Shown here one piece after another: positions 31,827-40,761 of a stretch of 52,252 nt of DNA. How positions within the stretch are numbered: the first letter of the stretch is position 1; each line of letters starts with the position of its first letter. The translations under genes and the position numbers were made by a program. The notes under the pieces are model-generated. The model was not told where the DNA came from and did not search any database. It worked only from the letters and a program-made list of their open reading frames with translations. This stretch comes from an uncultured bacterium (GTDB lineage Bacteria > Verrucomicrobiota > Kiritimatiellia > PWTM01): assembly GCA_938010045.1 (NCBI GenBank), contig CALLFZ010000048.1, positions 1 through 52,252 of the forward strand, given 5' to 3'.

Positions 31827-34211
31827 CTATAGTCTCGGCAGGTTGCGCGGCGTCCACTCAGGTTGGTCGAGGGTGCCGCCCAAATCGAATTCGAGAAGTC
31901 GCGTCACGGGGGAGGTGAGCAGCCGGAGAACATCGGCGACGGCACCGCCGCGGAGGAGCCGCGCCTCGACGCGAAATCGGAGGCGCCGATCGAAGTAGTA
32001 GCGTCCTGCGCCCTCCAGCGAAAGAACATCTCCGCGCAGTTCGGCGTGCTCCGTTTCGATGTAGCCATCGCGGATGAGGAACTCCGCGCGAAAATCGCCC
32101 TGAGACACAAACCCGAGGCCGGGTACGATGGCCGACAAGTGCCGTGACAGCCCGCCGAAGATGGGAATATCAAGCAATTCACCGCGCCGAATCCGGACCC
32201 GTCCCTCGCCGACCGCGGTGCGCCCTTGGCCGCGACCCATGCGACCAGACAGGCGGAGCGCTCCGGAGAGGCGGCCGCGTTGGGTTTGCGCCTCGCGGTC
32301 GGTGAGGGCCCGCAGCACGTCGGCGAAGCTGAGATCGGCGACCTGCATGTCGAGTTCATAGGCCACCGGCGTGTCGGCGGTCTCCGGAAGGGAAAGCCGG
32401 GCGGCCCCGGTGATGGAGCCGCGAAACGCCGTTGCGGCGCGGCTGTGGAGCTGGATGTTCCGCCCGGACACTTCGGCATCGAGACGGACTGACTGAAGAT
32501 CGAGCCAGCCGTATCCGACGTGGTCGGCGTTCAGATGCAGGTCGCCCCAGTTGTCGTCGTGCCGGCCGTAATCCACCTGGCCTCGAGCCGAGATTGTGGC
32601 GCGGCCGTCCAACCGGAACTGCGAAGCCAACAGGTGGGGGCGGGGGCCTGCGAAGCGGGCCAGAGAGGGGATGGGCATCGTGCCGCGGACTTCGAAGCGC
32701 AGGAGTTTTCGGTCGAAATCCTGTTCAATCCGGCCATCCATCCATCCGTCCGGCCGAAGCACAAGGATGTCGTCGAACGTGAGGACACTGTCCGCGACGC
32801 GAAATCGTGCGGAGGCGGACGAACAGTAGGCGCCATTCCAGGTAAAGTGGGTGGCGGCCAGCGCGCCTTCGGCGCGGATTGTGGCAGGATCCGTGAGCAG
32901 ACCCTGCGCTTCAACATGGATACGGGGGGGCGCCCCGAGCGCGCGGAACGAGCCGAGGTGCAGCGCCGGGATGCCGCCGAGGAGAGGGCGGAGTGCGGCG
33001 GGGTCAACGGCGGTTTCGGCGCGGAGTTGGTAATGACCGCTGACGGGTTCGAAGACGCCGTGGGCGGCCACGGGCCCGGCGGAGGAGCCGTTGCCGAGCT
33101 GCGCCAGCAACCGCCTCACATGCCACCGTTGGCCGTCGAACACGGCATCGCCTTGAAGCCAGCGCACGGTGAGCCCGAAGGGCGAAACAGAGTCGGCCTC
33201 GAGTTGAAGACGGTGCAGGCCGGTGGATCCGTCCGGGCGCACGCCGATGGTGAGATCGACCCGGAGCGGTCCGAGGACGGCGGAGCTCCACCGGTCGTAC
33301 TGGGCGCGCCACTCGTCGGGGATGTATAGCGCGCGGATCGCAGCGGGCGACAGTCGGGCGGAGATGGCCAATTCGGGTGGCTGACGGCGAGCAGCCCACC
33401 GCCCCCGAACGCGCACCCGATCCTCTGCGGCGGTCAGAGTCAGATCTTCGAGTTGAAGACCGTCCGGCCCGACTTCGCCCGCGATCCGCCAGCCGGTCCA
33501 GGTGCGACCGGCCCAGTGCAGATCGCAACCTTCGCCGTCGAATCGAAGTCGCGCTACTTCTGGGGTCTCCAAAGACATCTCGCTGTAGAGACGCAGCACG
33601 CCGGCCCCGACGGGACGTGGTAGGAGGGGAGGGGCGACGGCGTGCGGTGGGCCTGCGGGGGAGACACGTCCGCGCGCTGCGGTGCGCGTCGCAGCGTGGA
33701 GCAGGATCGCGGGCCAGCCGACGAAGCGGCCGTCCCATCGCACCACTGTCTGATTCCATCGGCCCGAGGCTGCCACTTCAAGGGTGTTCGTCGAGGCGCG
33801 TACGACGTTCAGGTGCAGTTGTTGGAGTTGAACGGGTTCGATTCCCCATTCGGACGGTTGCCACACCGCGAGCCCGTTGAGGATGCCGCCTTCCCAGATG
33901 AGGGTGCGGTGCCGCATGGAATCCCGCCAGCGCATGCGGAGGCGTGCTTCGACCGCACGCAGTTCGATGATGCCGTGGGGGGTCGCAACTCGTGCGGAGA
34001 TGCGGGACGCCCGCAGCCCGGCCAGGGGTCCCCACCGGACGCGCTCGACGCGGAGGAGGTCGTTCATGCGGGCACGTCGCAGCAGCGGCGCCATCCATGG
34101 ACCGGGCAAGCCGACTCGCTCGAGCGTGACGGTGAGGACGACCGCGGCGAGAACCAGCAGGCGGGTGATGCGCCGGTGGGGCGGCGGTCGGGTCCTCGCC
34201 GGCGAGTTCAC
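31827..34211 (-). CDS. AsmA-like envelope protein (AsmA/YhdP/TamB group)
   Basis: The 794-residue protein has an N-terminal inner-membrane anchor (RLLVLAAVVLTVTLERV), a long beta-rich middle and the AsmA-like C-terminal domain. That domain contains RLSGALRLSGRMGRGQGRTA, GEGRVRIRRGELLDIPIFGGLSR, a SQGDFRAEFLIRDGYIET stretch and a FDLGGTLDQPEW end, which is typical. Members such as YhdP and TamB bridge the periplasm and move lipids to the outer membrane. The GTG at 34211 overlaps the DUF4340 stop (GTGA); upstream sequence in frame mirrors other genes. It is the sixth gene of the locus headed by htrA. Confidence 0.8.
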   Translation of the reverse strand: MNSPARTRPPPHRRITRLLVLAAVVLTVTLERVGLPGPWMAPLLRRARMNDLLRVERVRWGPLAGLRASRISARVATPHGIIELRAVEARLRMRWRDSMRHRTLIWEGGILNGLAVWQPSEWGIEPVQLQQLHLNVVRASTNTLEVAASGRWNQTVVRWDGRFVGWPAILLHAATRTAARGRVSPAGPPHAVAPPLLPRPVGAGVLRLYSEMSLETPEVARLRFDGEGCDLHWAGRTWTGWRIAGEVGPDGLQLEDLTLTAAEDRVRVRGRWAARRQPPELAISARLSPAAIRALYIPDEWRAQYDRWSSAVLGPLRVDLTIGVRPDGSTGLHRLQLEADSVSPFGLTVRWLQGDAVFDGQRWHVRRLLAQLGNGSSAGPVAAHGVFEPVSGHYQLRAETAVDPAALRPLLGGIPALHLGSFRALGAPPRIHVEAQGLLTDPATIRAEGALAATHFTWNGAYCSSASARFRVADSVLTFDDILVLRPDGWMDGRIEQDFDRKLLRFEVRGTMPIPSLARFAGPRPHLLASQFRLDGRATISARGQVDYGRHDDNWGDLHLNADHVGYGWLDLQSVRLDAEVSGRNIQLHSRAATAFRGSITGAARLSLPETADTPVAYELDMQVADLSFADVLRALTDREAQTQRGRLSGALRLSGRMGRGQGRTAVGEGRVRIRRGELLDIPIFGGLSRHLSAIVPGLGFVSQGDFRAEFLIRDGYIETEHAELRGDVLSLEGAGRYYFDRRLRFRVEARLLRGGAVADVLRLLTSPVTRLLEFDLGGTLDQPEWTPRNLPRL

Positions 34212-36001
34212 GGCGCGGTGCCGGTGGGATTGGGCGGCGAGCCCGCCGGCAGGAGGTCCGTCAGCAGGGTGCCGGCGGTCGCGGGGTCGAGCAGTGCGAC
34301 CAGATCGCGACCCTGGATGCGGACGTAGGTGCCGTCGGGTGTACTGCGCCCGAACAGCAGCGTGACGGAGCCGCCCGCCTCGGCGCGGTCGAGGACTGTG
34401 AGCGAGGCGACGGGTGGGTCGAGGCCATAGGAGACCACTTCGGCCGCCGACTCGGTCACAAGCGTGAGAGCCCGCAGTGACTCCAGCGCGCGCAGTTTGG
34501 GCTCGACGCCGGCCGTCGGCACGACATCGCCGCGCTCCGTGACGAACCCGTTGGTCGAGACCAGGATGCGCTGTTCGACGTTGCCACGGCGGAGCACGAG
34601 GCCGGCGACGCGCTCGGACGGTAGCGTGACGATCACGCGGCTTCGAAACCGCAGTGGGTCGAGCGACAGGGCGCCCGGCGGTTTGCTTCGAATCAGCACG
34701 ACGTTCGTCACACCGCTTTCCATGACTGCAACGGGCACGGGATCGATGGGCGTGTCGGCCACCTGCAACACGATGGCCGGCACAAGACCCGTGGACGTCC
34801 GGACGCTGCCGGGGTCGTTTCGGTACCAGCACAGGTGAACCGCGGAGGTGGGCGCGGGAGTGCCGTCCGCAAAGGCCTCGATGCGCGTGCCGAGCCACTC
34901 TCGGATGAAGGCGGTGACGCGAGGCTCGTCGGCCGGCGCGAACGTGGGTTCGACGATGGCCCAGACATTGTTGGTTTGGATGACTCGCAGACGCACATCG
35001 CCGCGTTCGGTGCACCAGCCCGCGACGTCGTCCGGCGACAGGGGCACCAGCCGGCGATCGCGCAAGTCTTCCAGCGTGGCGGCGCACATCCACGCGACGG
35101 CGGCGGGGATGGTGACCACGGTCCGCGAGCCGCCGCGCTGCGCGTAGACGGTGGTGGGATCGTTGTCCGAACGCCGGCCAAGCCGCAACGAACGGCTATC
35201 CGCGCCGGGGCCCGCATCCACCACCAGTTCCGTTGCGGATTCGTCGAGGCCGTAGGGGTCGCCGATCACAACGTCGTCCCGAATGAACTCGCGGATCCGC
35301 GTGGTGAGGAGAGTTTCGACCATCCGCTGCGCGGCGAGCCGATCGGCCCGCGCCTGGATGGGTTCGGTGATGCGCCACTGGCCGTCCTCGCCGCGGGCGA
35401 GGTGCAACCGTCCGCCGGGCCGGCGCAGCCGAATCTGGCGGATATCGGACAGGCCTGGGAACAAGGTGCGATCGCGGAGCGCCTCGGGCGATGCGGGCAG
35501 CGTGGCGAGAAGGTTGGTGGAGACGGCGACGTAGGCGTCGGGGGGAACGAGTCGAGCGTATAGCCGGCCCCCGGGCAGAGGCTGGCCGATTTCGAACAGG
35601 AGATCGCCGCCTGGGCGCACGAGGGTAACCCGACTGGCGGGCGGATCGAATCCGAGTTCCGAGCGGGGAGTGTCGCGAAGCTCGTGGGCGGGGATCAGAG
35701 TGCCGTCGGCGACGCTGGCCAGAGCCTCGAGGAGCCGGCCGACCTCGAGTGCGTCGGCGGGCGCCTCGACGGGTTCAACGAGACGCCAAAGGGGACCCTC
35801 GCGCGTGACGCGCGCTTGAACACCGGGTCGGGTGATGACCGCTTCGCGGACATCGTCCGGATTGAAGCGCGCGGAGAGCGAAAGCTCGACGGCCCGACGC
35901 GCCGTTTGGCGGTCGGCCTGGATGCTCCACCACCAAAGACCGGCGAGGATCGCCGTGAGGGCGGCGAGCACGGGGTTGGCGATGGCGCCCGGACGGCTCA
36001 T
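34208..36001 (-). CDS. DUF4340 periplasmic protein
   Basis: The 597-residue protein has one N-terminal transmembrane helix (NPVLAALTAILAGLWWWSI). Repeated beta domains of the DUF4340 type follow, with WRLVEPVEAPAD near 65 and a similar WRITEPIQARAD block further on, each followed by LxxxSxxELGFDPP-like or YGLDESATELVV stretches. DUF4340 proteins are usually found beside Gld-type ABC transporter genes, as here, and their role is unknown. ATGA and GTGA overlaps at both ends show tight coupling with the GldG-like and AsmA-like genes. It probably faces the periplasm. Confidence 0.85.
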   Translation of the reverse strand: MSRPGAIANPVLAALTAILAGLWWWSIQADRQTARRAVELSLSARFNPDDVREAVITRPGVQARVTREGPLWRLVEPVEAPADALEVGRLLEALASVADGTLIPAHELRDTPRSELGFDPPASRVTLVRPGGDLLFEIGQPLPGGRLYARLVPPDAYVAVSTNLLATLPASPEALRDRTLFPGLSDIRQIRLRRPGGRLHLARGEDGQWRITEPIQARADRLAAQRMVETLLTTRIREFIRDDVVIGDPYGLDESATELVVDAGPGADSRSLRLGRRSDNDPTTVYAQRGGSRTVVTIPAAVAWMCAATLEDLRDRRLVPLSPDDVAGWCTERGDVRLRVIQTNNVWAIVEPTFAPADEPRVTAFIREWLGTRIEAFADGTPAPTSAVHLCWYRNDPGSVRTSTGLVPAIVLQVADTPIDPVPVAVMESGVTNVVLIRSKPPGALSLDPLRFRSRVIVTLPSERVAGLVLRRGNVEQRILVSTNGFVTERGDVVPTAGVEPKLRALESLRALTLVTESAAEVVSYGLDPPVASLTVLDRAEAGGSVTLLFGRSTPDGTYVRIQGRDLVALLDPATAGTLLTDLLPAGSPPNPTGTAP

Positions 36002-37485
36002 GCGCGGCGTCTCCACGCGATGAGAAGGCCGGCCGACGCGACGAGACCGGGCACGATCAGCACGACACCCAGCGCGAGCCATCGCAAGCCGGAGCGGGTG
36101 ATCGAAATCTGCACCGGATCGATCGGCCGGGGGGGGATGGAGAGGGGCTCGCGGCGATCGAGCAGCCAGCTCATCGCCCCCAGCAACAGGTCGGCATTCC
36201 CACTGACCATGGCACCATTGGCGACGAAACCGGAGTCGCCGACCACGACGAGTCGTCCCGCGCGGATTCCGGCGGCGAGCGTGCCTGGCGCGCCACGCTC
36301 GACAGCGGCCGCGACGGCGATCGGTCCGCGACGATCTCGCTCCTCGTGGAATGACCACGGGGGCGAAAGGTAGTCGCGCTCCGCCCATCCTCGGTCGCTG
36401 GTGAGGGCCAGCGGCACGGCGCGCGGCCGATCGAGGCCGGCGGCCGGGCCGGCAGTCTCCGGCGATGGCTCGACAGAACGCGGCTGGTAGAATACGCACG
36501 CGAGATCCCGGAGTCGCGCGGTGGCGCCATGCTGGACGAAGCGACTGACGAGCAGGCCGCCGCCGAGCGTGCGGGTTTCGTCCACCACACGGTCGTCGCC
36601 GATGTCCAGCCCCCACCGCCGCAACCAGCTTTCGAGACCCGTTTGCACGCCGCTGTCGAGCAGGATCATCGCGCGGCCGCCGCGTTCGAGCCACGTGTTC
36701 AGCGTGTCGAGCACCGGCTGGGGGATGCGGGAACGGGGGCCGGCGATCCAGATCACGCTGGCGTCCGCGGGGATGCCCGTCTCCTCGCTGAGCAGCAGGG
36801 GACGCACCTCGATGCCCTCCTGCTGCAGGCGGCGGGCGGCCGAGGCGAGGCCGCGGAAGCGTTCGACGTCATCCACCGCGCGCTCGCCATGGCCGGCCAG
36901 CGCGTACACAACCGGCGCGCGGGTGTGGGTGACCTCGTGAATTGCGGAGCTGATGGCGAGCTCGCCGCGGAACGCGCGCGGCACGGTCTCGATGCCCGCG
37001 CGCGCAGGACGGCGCTCGACCTCGTAGAGGGCGTCGGGCTCGATGACGCGCACACGGTCGCCCGACTGCACGATGATGCAGCCCACCGGCGCGACGGGCA
37101 GACGCCGCGCCAGTTCATTCATCGCGGCGATGTCGCGGTCTGGGTCGACACGACGCACACGGATCGCGCGCGAGGCCGCCTGGTACTCGGCGAGAAGGCG
37201 GGTGACGTCGGCGAGCTCGCGACCGCTGCGCAGCAGCACCGTGATCTCGACGGTGTTCGTGAGGGAGGCCACGAGCCGGCGCGAGACGTCGGTCAGCGCG
37301 TGGCGACGGCCGCGGCTGAGGTCCGCGCGAACGAAACGGCGCATGGCCAGCGCGTGGGCGAAGCCGGCCGCCGTCAGCGCCAGCACGAACGAGAGCAGGA
37401 GCGACGCGCCGGCGCCGAGCCGGATGCGCCGCATCCGCCAGACGCGTCGGCGGGTTTCGATTCGTCGCTCGCTGCCGGGTTTCAT
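35998..37485 (-). CDS. GldG-like ABC-type auxiliary protein
   Basis: The 495-residue protein has a membrane helix near residues 22-45, a large periplasmic-type domain and a second helix near the C-terminus. The N-terminal block RRHALTDVSRRLVASLTNTVEITVLL resembles GldG (ABC_transp_aux), and the VVYALAGHGERAVDDV and GLEVRPLLLSEETGIPADAS-like blocks are usual in this group. GldG proteins pair with GldA/GldF ABC transporters. The ATG at 37485 overlaps the permease stop (ATGA); a GTG at 37500 and an ATG at 37491 are alternatives. It sits between the permease and DUF4340 genes. Confidence 0.85.
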   Translation of the reverse strand: MKPGSERRIETRRRVWRMRRIRLGAGASLLLSFVLALTAAGFAHALAMRRFVRADLSRGRRHALTDVSRRLVASLTNTVEITVLLRSGRELADVTRLLAEYQAASRAIRVRRVDPDRDIAAMNELARRLPVAPVGCIIVQSGDRVRVIEPDALYEVERRPARAGIETVPRAFRGELAISSAIHEVTHTRAPVVYALAGHGERAVDDVERFRGLASAARRLQQEGIEVRPLLLSEETGIPADASVIWIAGPRSRIPQPVLDTLNTWLERGGRAMILLDSGVQTGLESWLRRWGLDIGDDRVVDETRTLGGGLLVSRFVQHGATARLRDLACVFYQPRSVEPSPETAGPAAGLDRPRAVPLALTSDRGWAERDYLSPPWSFHEERDRRGPIAVAAAVERGAPGTLAAGIRAGRLVVVGDSGFVANGAMVSGNADLLLGAMSWLLDRREPLSIPPRPIDPVQISITRSGLRWLALGVVLIVPGLVASAGLLIAWRRRA

Positions 37486-38225
37486 CGCCATCGCCGCCAC
37501 TCCAGCACCCGGTCCGTTGCGAAGAGCGCGAGCGTCGTATTGACGAGGTAGACCACGGCCGCGCGAGAATCAAAGATGCCGCGGGACCAGTCGGCCAGGT
37601 GGACGACTGGGGAGAGCCAGGTGCCGAGGCGGTCGCCGTGGCGGAGGGGCCAGAGAAACGGCACCCAACCGGCAAAGAGCCAGCCGGCGATCAGCGCGAC
37701 CGCGAGCAGTCCGGCGGCGACCTGCGAACGCATCACTGCCGAGGCGAAGAGGCCGAGCGCCAGGCACCAGGCGCCGATGAGGATGGCGCCGACATAGGCG
37801 CCCGCGATCGCGGCTGGATCGGTCGGGGGCGGGAGCGCGGCCACGGCGGAGAGGATGGGGCCCCACAGCAGGGTGGGCGCGAGCATCGCAAGGTACCAGA
37901 GCAGCGCCGCTGCATATTTCGCGAACACGACGGCGGCGGGTCGGACGGGCGCCGTCATGAGCGTTTCGAAGGTGCCGGAGCGGTACTCCTCGGCGAACAG
38001 CCGCATCGTGAGCAGAGGCGCGGCGGCGGCGATCGTCAGCAGAAACATCCAGGCCGAGAGTTCCACGAGCCCCACCGAGCCGTCGGGCTGGGCCGCGAGC
38101 GAGGCGACAGCGACCCAGAAGCCGGCGCCGGCGACGAGCAGAAAGAGCGCCGCCACGAGATAGGCGGTCGGCGAGAGCAGACATGCGTTGAGCTCGCGTC
38201 GGAGGAGGGGCAGCCCACCGTTCAT
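37482..38225 (-). CDS. ABC transporter permease (ABC-2/GldF-like)
   Basis: The 247-residue protein has about six membrane helices. It also has the ABC-2 permease feature RLFAEEYRSGTFETLMTAPV after the second helix, as in GldF and other ABC-2 exporters. It forms the membrane channel with the ATPase encoded next to it; their ATGA overlap supports equal production. GldFG-type exporters are known in gliding Bacteroidetes, but PVC members also carry them without gliding. Substrate unknown. Confidence 0.9.
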   Translation of the reverse strand: MNGGLPLLRRELNACLLSPTAYLVAALFLLVAGAGFWVAVASLAAQPDGSVGLVELSAWMFLLTIAAAAPLLTMRLFAEEYRSGTFETLMTAPVRPAAVVFAKYAAALLWYLAMLAPTLLWGPILSAVAALPPPTDPAAIAGAYVGAILIGAWCLALGLFASAVMRSQVAAGLLAVALIAGWLFAGWVPFLWPLRHGDRLGTWLSPVVHLADWSRGIFDSRAAVVYLVNTTLALFATDRVLEWRRWR

Positions 38226-39193
38226 CGCGCGACTCCCCGCGGGTCGGCGCCGGTGAGCGCCAGGAACACTTGTTCCAGCGAAAGCTCCTCGCGGCGCAGC
38301 TCGCGCAGTGGCCAGCCGCGACGGGCGGCCAGCGCGGCGAGTTCGGGGCGCGGGTCGTCCCCCGCCCGCGCCTCGATGCGAACCTCCATCCAATCCTCCG
38401 GGAGGGGTTCAACCACCACGTTGCCGCCGCCCGCGAGGCGGGTCACTTCGCGGAGCAGTTCGTCCCGCGGCGCCCGCACTTGCATCATGATCCGGCGGCG
38501 TCGGTGAATTTGCGCGGCCAGTTCCGGCACCGGCCCTTCCGCGAGGAGGCGACCTCGGTGGAGGATCAGCACGCGGTGGCAGGTCATCTCGATTTCGGGA
38601 AGAATGTGGCTTGAGATCAGCACGGTGTGCCGCTCTGCGAGCGAGCGGATCAGGTCGCGCGCCTGCCGGATTTGGTTCGGGTCGAGGCCGAGCGTGGGTT
38701 CATCCAGCACGAGCAGTTCCGGCTCGTGAACGAGGGCGTCGGCGAGGGCGACGCGCTGACGGTATCCCTTGGAGAGTTCGCCGATGAGGCGCCGCAGCAC
38801 AGGGCGGACCCCGCAGAGTTCGGCGGCCTCGTCGACGCGCGCGGCGATGCGGGCGCGCGGGACGCCCTTCAGCGCGGCGCGAAAGCGCAAGTATTCGCCC
38901 GCGCGCATGTCGGGGTAGAGCGCGGCGTGCTCGGGCAGGTAGCCGAGGCGGCGTCGTGCGCCCAGGGGGTCGTCGGTCACCGAACGCCCAGCGATGCGCG
39001 CGTCGCCCGCGGTGGGACAGAGAAATCCCGCGATCATGCGCAGCGTGGTCGTCTTGCCCGCGCCGTTGGGACCCAGCATTCCCACGATTTCACCGCGCCG
39101 GATCTGAAACGAAACATCGTCCACGGCGGTCACCCGACCGAACCGGCGGGTGAGATGGTCGGCTTCGAGAATGATGGAGGGGTCGGACACCAT
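38222..39193 (-). CDS. ABC transporter ATP-binding protein (GldA-like)
   Basis: The 323-residue protein has Walker A GPNGAGKTT at 41-49, the ABC signature LSKGYRQR, Walker B LLVLDEPTLGLDP and the switch histidine in LISSHILPEIEM. The extra C-terminal domain (about 230-323) is typical of DrrA/GldA-type exporter ATPases. It drives the adjacent permease. The start at 39193 overlaps the htrA stop by 1 bp and the gene overlaps the permease by 4 bp. Confidence 0.92.
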   Translation of the reverse strand: MVSDPSIILEADHLTRRFGRVTAVDDVSFQIRRGEIVGMLGPNGAGKTTTLRMIAGFLCPTAGDARIAGRSVTDDPLGARRRLGYLPEHAALYPDMRAGEYLRFRAALKGVPRARIAARVDEAAELCGVRPVLRRLIGELSKGYRQRVALADALVHEPELLVLDEPTLGLDPNQIRQARDLIRSLAERHTVLISSHILPEIEMTCHRVLILHRGRLLAEGPVPELAAQIHRRRRIMMQVRAPRDELLREVTRLAGGGNVVVEPLPEDWMEVRIEARAGDDPRPELAALAARRGWPLRELRREELSLEQVFLALTGADPRGVAR

Positions 39194-40563
39194 CACTCGA
39201 GGGACACCGGAACGGATTGTGTGCGGGCCAGCAGGAAGCCATCGCCAAGGTCGAACGAGGCAACAGATAGCCAAACCGTGGTACCCGGCGTGGCGGCGTC
39301 GAGGATCGTCCCCACATCCTCGATCGTTCGCACGGCGCGGCCAGCGATGCGGAGCAGTCGGAGCCCCTCGCGGAGGCCGGCGCGCGCGGCGGGTCCGCCC
39401 GCGCGGACGCCGGTGATCACCAGCCCGCCCCGGAACGGGTCGCCGGCCGGAGGTTCGGCCAGCTCAACGCCGAGACGCGCGGCTGCGAGCGCGCGGCCAT
39501 CTGGCGGCCGCACGGCGGCGACGATCATCTCCGCGACCACCGGCCGGCCTCCGCGGTCCACCGTGCACGAAAGGCGATCGCCGGGGCGGACGCGAAGAAA
39601 TCGGCGGTGAACGTCCAGCAGTGTTCCGGGCGCGCGGCCCTCGAGGGCGGTCAGACGGTCGCCCACCCGCAGTCCGGCTTGCGCCGCGGGACCGCCGGAC
39701 TCGACCGCGGCAATCGCGATGCGGCCGTCCCGTTCGGTGAGGTCCATCCCGAGTCGAATATGCTTCAGGTTGCGCGGCGAGAGCCACTCGGTCAGCAGCG
39801 CGCGCACGCGGCCGACCGGGACGGCGAACCCGATGTTCTGTCCCTCGGGAAGGATCGCGACGTTGATGCCGATCAGTTCGCCATCAGCGTTGATGAGGGG
39901 ACCGCCGGAACTGCCGGGGTTGACGGCGGCGTCGGTTTGGAGAATGTCGCGGAACAGCACGCGATCGCCGTGGCGCGCCTCGCGGTTTTTGGCCGAGAGG
40001 ACACCGGCCGTCACGGTGTGGGCGAGCCCGTACGGATTGCCCAGGGCGATCACTGGCTCGCCGAGCATCAGGTCGTCGTCCCGGCCGAAGGCGATGTCGG
40101 CGAGCGGGCCGTCCGGATCAATGCGGATCAGCGCAAGGTCGCTCAGCTCGTCTCCCGCGATCAATTGGGCGGTGAACGGACGGCCGTCCACGAGCGTCAC
40201 TCGGATGGCGGTGGCGCGTTCGATGACGTGGAAGTTCGTGAGGATGAATCCGAGCGGGTCGATGATGACCCCCGATCCGAGCGAGTGGCGCACCTGGTAG
40301 CCGGGTGCCGGTGGCTGGCCAAGAAGGTCGCGAAACATACGATCAAATATTTCATAGCGAAACTGTTGAATCGGATCCGTCGGCATGACGCGGACGAGTT
40401 GTTCGGTGCCGATGTTGACGACCGTCGGCAGTGCCCGTTGGACCGCCTCGACGATCGGTGTGCGGCGCGCGGACGACGCGGGTGCGGGCCGGCCGAGCGT
40501 CATGCCGGCCGCCGCCATCACCACAACCCATCGTGCGGGGGAGCCAGGGTTCACCGGGCGCAT
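39193..40563 (-). CDS. htrA: Periplasmic HtrA/DegP-like serine protease with two PDZ domains
   Basis: The 456-residue protein has a signal peptide (WVVVMAAAGMTLG...ASSA), a trypsin-like domain and two PDZ domains. The catalytic triad is visible as TNFHVIE (His112), SDLALI (Asp142) and NPGSSGGP (Ser219). The PDZ domains cover about 275-355 (with GPAAQAGLRVGDRLTAL) and 365-450 (with GPAARAGLREGLRLL). HtrA proteins degrade or refold misfolded envelope proteins. The gene is first in a ten-gene minus-strand run; a candidate promoter ends 9 bp before the ATG, which would give a nearly leaderless mRNA. Confidence 0.92.
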   Translation of the reverse strand: MRPVNPGSPARWVVVMAAAGMTLGRPAPASSARRTPIVEAVQRALPTVVNIGTEQLVRVMPTDPIQQFRYEIFDRMFRDLLGQPPAPGYQVRHSLGSGVIIDPLGFILTNFHVIERATAIRVTLVDGRPFTAQLIAGDELSDLALIRIDPDGPLADIAFGRDDDLMLGEPVIALGNPYGLAHTVTAGVLSAKNREARHGDRVLFRDILQTDAAVNPGSSGGPLINADGELIGINVAILPEGQNIGFAVPVGRVRALLTEWLSPRNLKHIRLGMDLTERDGRIAIAAVESGGPAAQAGLRVGDRLTALEGRAPGTLLDVHRRFLRVRPGDRLSCTVDRGGRPVVAEMIVAAVRPPDGRALAAARLGVELAEPPAGDPFRGGLVITGVRAGGPAARAGLREGLRLLRIAGRAVRTIEDVGTILDAATPGTTVWLSVASFDLGDGFLLARTQSVPVSLE

Positions 40564-40572
40564 GCGCGCGAA

Positions 40573-40601
40573 AGTATGGCGGTTTGGCGCGGCGGCGACA
40601 A
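40573..40601 (-). promoter_or_regulatory. Candidate promoter of the htrA-ABC-AsmA locus
   Basis: On the minus strand TTGTCG and CATACT are 17 bp apart. The -10 ends 9 bp before the htrA ATG at 40563, which would start transcription at or near the start codon. Confidence 0.3.
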
Positions 40602-40674
40602 CTCCGTACGAACGCCAGAGGGCGAAGGTCAACGCGTTGGGTTCAGGGCCGGTTGGGCGGCGAACCGCCGGTGA

Positions 40675-40703
40675 TTGGCGATACGGGCGGCATGGGGTAT
40701 CCT
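40675..40703 (+). promoter_or_regulatory. Candidate promoter of the trpS-scp-aro operon
   Basis: TTGGCG (40675-40680) and TATCCT (40698-40703) are 17 bp apart in the divergent htrA/trpS gap, giving a leader of about 50 nt before the trpS ATG at 40762. Confidence 0.4.
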
Positions 40704-40761
40704 GTTCGCCCTGCGGGCCCGACCGAAGGATGTCGGCCGCAGTGGAGAGCGATCGTCGTCG

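Noticed and set aside
34212-35093. N-terminal extension of the AsmA-like protein
   Set aside because: It overlies the DUF4340 gene in another frame, has no domain, and a membrane anchor with a GTGA overlap fits the start at 34211.
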